Assembly: GCA_963798325.1 (NCBI GenBank)
Contig: CAWCSS010000009.1
Span: forward strand, 1,178,001 to 1,242,000
Direction: 5' to 3'
Origin: Solirubrobacter sp963798325
Lineage (GTDB): Bacteria > Actinomycetota > Thermoleophilia > Solirubrobacterales > Solirubrobacteraceae
Length of the DNA: 64,000 bases
Shown: in pieces, positions 63,558 through 64,000 of the stretch
Position numbering within the stretch: the first letter of the stretch is position 1
Layout: each line of letters opens with the position of its first letter
Made by a program: the position numbers and the translations under genes
The notes under the pieces: model-generated
Seen by the model: only the letters and a program-made list of their open reading frames with translations
The model's database searches: none
Told to the model about the DNA's origin: nothing

Positions 63558-64000
63558 ATGTCCGAAATCTCTGACTTCGCCCACCTCTTGCTGCCGGTCG
63601 CCGCCGGACTCGCGCTCGTGATCCTGTCCACGCGCGTGAGCGCGCGGCTGCCGATCCCGGTGCCGGGGATCTTCCTGCTCGCGTTCGCCTTGTGGCCGGC
63701 CACGATCGGCGTGCTCACCGTGGAGCGCGTCGCGGTGGTGGCGCTGATCGCGATCCTGCTCAACGGCGGGATGGATATCGGCTGGACGCGGATGCGGACG
63801 TCGCTGAAGCCCGTCGTGTCACTCGGCGTGCTCGGGACGTTCCTGACCGCGGCGCTGGTGGCCGCGGCCGCCCACCTGGTGCTCGGGTTCTCGTGGACGC
63901 TCTCGGGGCTGATCGGGGCGGCGCTGGCACCGACGGATCCCGCGGTGATGTTCAGCGTGCTCGGCGGGACCGAGATCAAGGGCCGCGCGGGCACGATCCT
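63558..64000 (+). CDS. Cation:proton antiporter, NhaP2/CvrA-like, 3' end cut by window
   Basis: First 147 codons of an Na+(K+)/H+ antiporter. LLLPVAAGLALVILSTRVSA, VALIAILLNGGMDIGWTRMR, LSGLIGAALAPTDPAVMFSV and LGGTEIKGRAGT match the start of the NhaP2/CvrA group, with the conserved Asp in PTDPA. ATG 63558. The gene runs off the right edge. The gap 63366-63557 shows no clear signal. Confidence 0.85.
   Translation, partial: MSEISDFAHLLLPVAAGLALVILSTRVSARLPIPVPGIFLLAFALWPATIGVLTVERVAVVALIAILLNGGMDIGWTRMRTSLKPVVSLGVLGTFLTAALVAAAAHLVLGFSWTLSGLIGAALAPTDPAVMFSVLGGTEIKGRAGTI

Overview
This 64 kb window of very GC-rich DNA (about 70 percent) looks like chromosome of a high-GC actinobacterium. An F420-type PPOX enzyme, a DUF1707-FHA protein, a DUF2510 protein, many GTG starts and a eukaryote-style single-chain acyl-CoA carboxylase fit the Thermoleophilia/Solirubrobacterales branch (inference; no rRNA or phylogenetic marker is present). 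I saw no rRNA, tRNA, CRISPR array, prophage or insertion sequence.

Left part (1-33.8 kb). A multidomain biotin-dependent carboxylase runs off the left edge. Divergent from it is a tightly coupled purine-degradation operon (3855-11006): a reversed FAD-[2Fe-2S] fusion and a molybdenum subunit of xanthine dehydrogenase, 8-oxoguanine deaminase, an adenine deaminase-OHCU decarboxylase fusion, and HIU hydrolase. No urate oxidase is present. Next come a Ser/Gly-linker membrane protein, a highly structured intergenic region upstream of a secreted CAP protein, and a DDAH-like enzyme. On the minus strand follows a sigma/anti-sigma/GGDEF-EAL/PPOX run. After a secreted propeller protein comes a polyhydroxyalkanoate and fatty-acyl module (phaC, acyl-CoA dehydrogenase, acyl-CoA ligase, adenylate kinase) facing a LysR/PucR/PhaZ operon. 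A solitary form II CoxL-type hydroxylase lies tail to tail with a cysteine-desulfurase-like enzyme, followed by a GNAT and two alpha/beta hydrolases.

Right part (33.8-64 kb). This holds a J-domain protein and a CHASE-GGDEF-EAL protein; a glycerol regulon (glpF-glpK divergent from glpD); a Liv-type amino-acid ABC system with unusually compact ATPases; an FHA protein, a rhodanese and an AraC regulator; an ECF sigma factor and a cold-shock protein; a yceI/FMN-reductase/TetR operon with a clear operator; a cobalt-type nitrile hydratase with a small partner; an MFS exporter with a divergent TetR; secreted Cys-pair repeat proteins; two STAS proteins; and two cation/proton antiporters, the last cut by the right edge.

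Two window-wide points matter for any reader. First, twelve single-base, always +1, frame breaks interrupt conserved genes, all between 2.9 and 33.1 kb and none beyond. I treat these genes as intact genes carrying probable sequence errors. Second, eight of ten convergent gene pairs overlap at their 3' ends.

The least explained non-coding signals are a chain of abutting hairpins at 12757-12910, an 88-nt inverted repeat beside it, a 37-bp palindrome at 13519-13555, and a family of 21-bp palindromes at 5133, 38161 and 38215.
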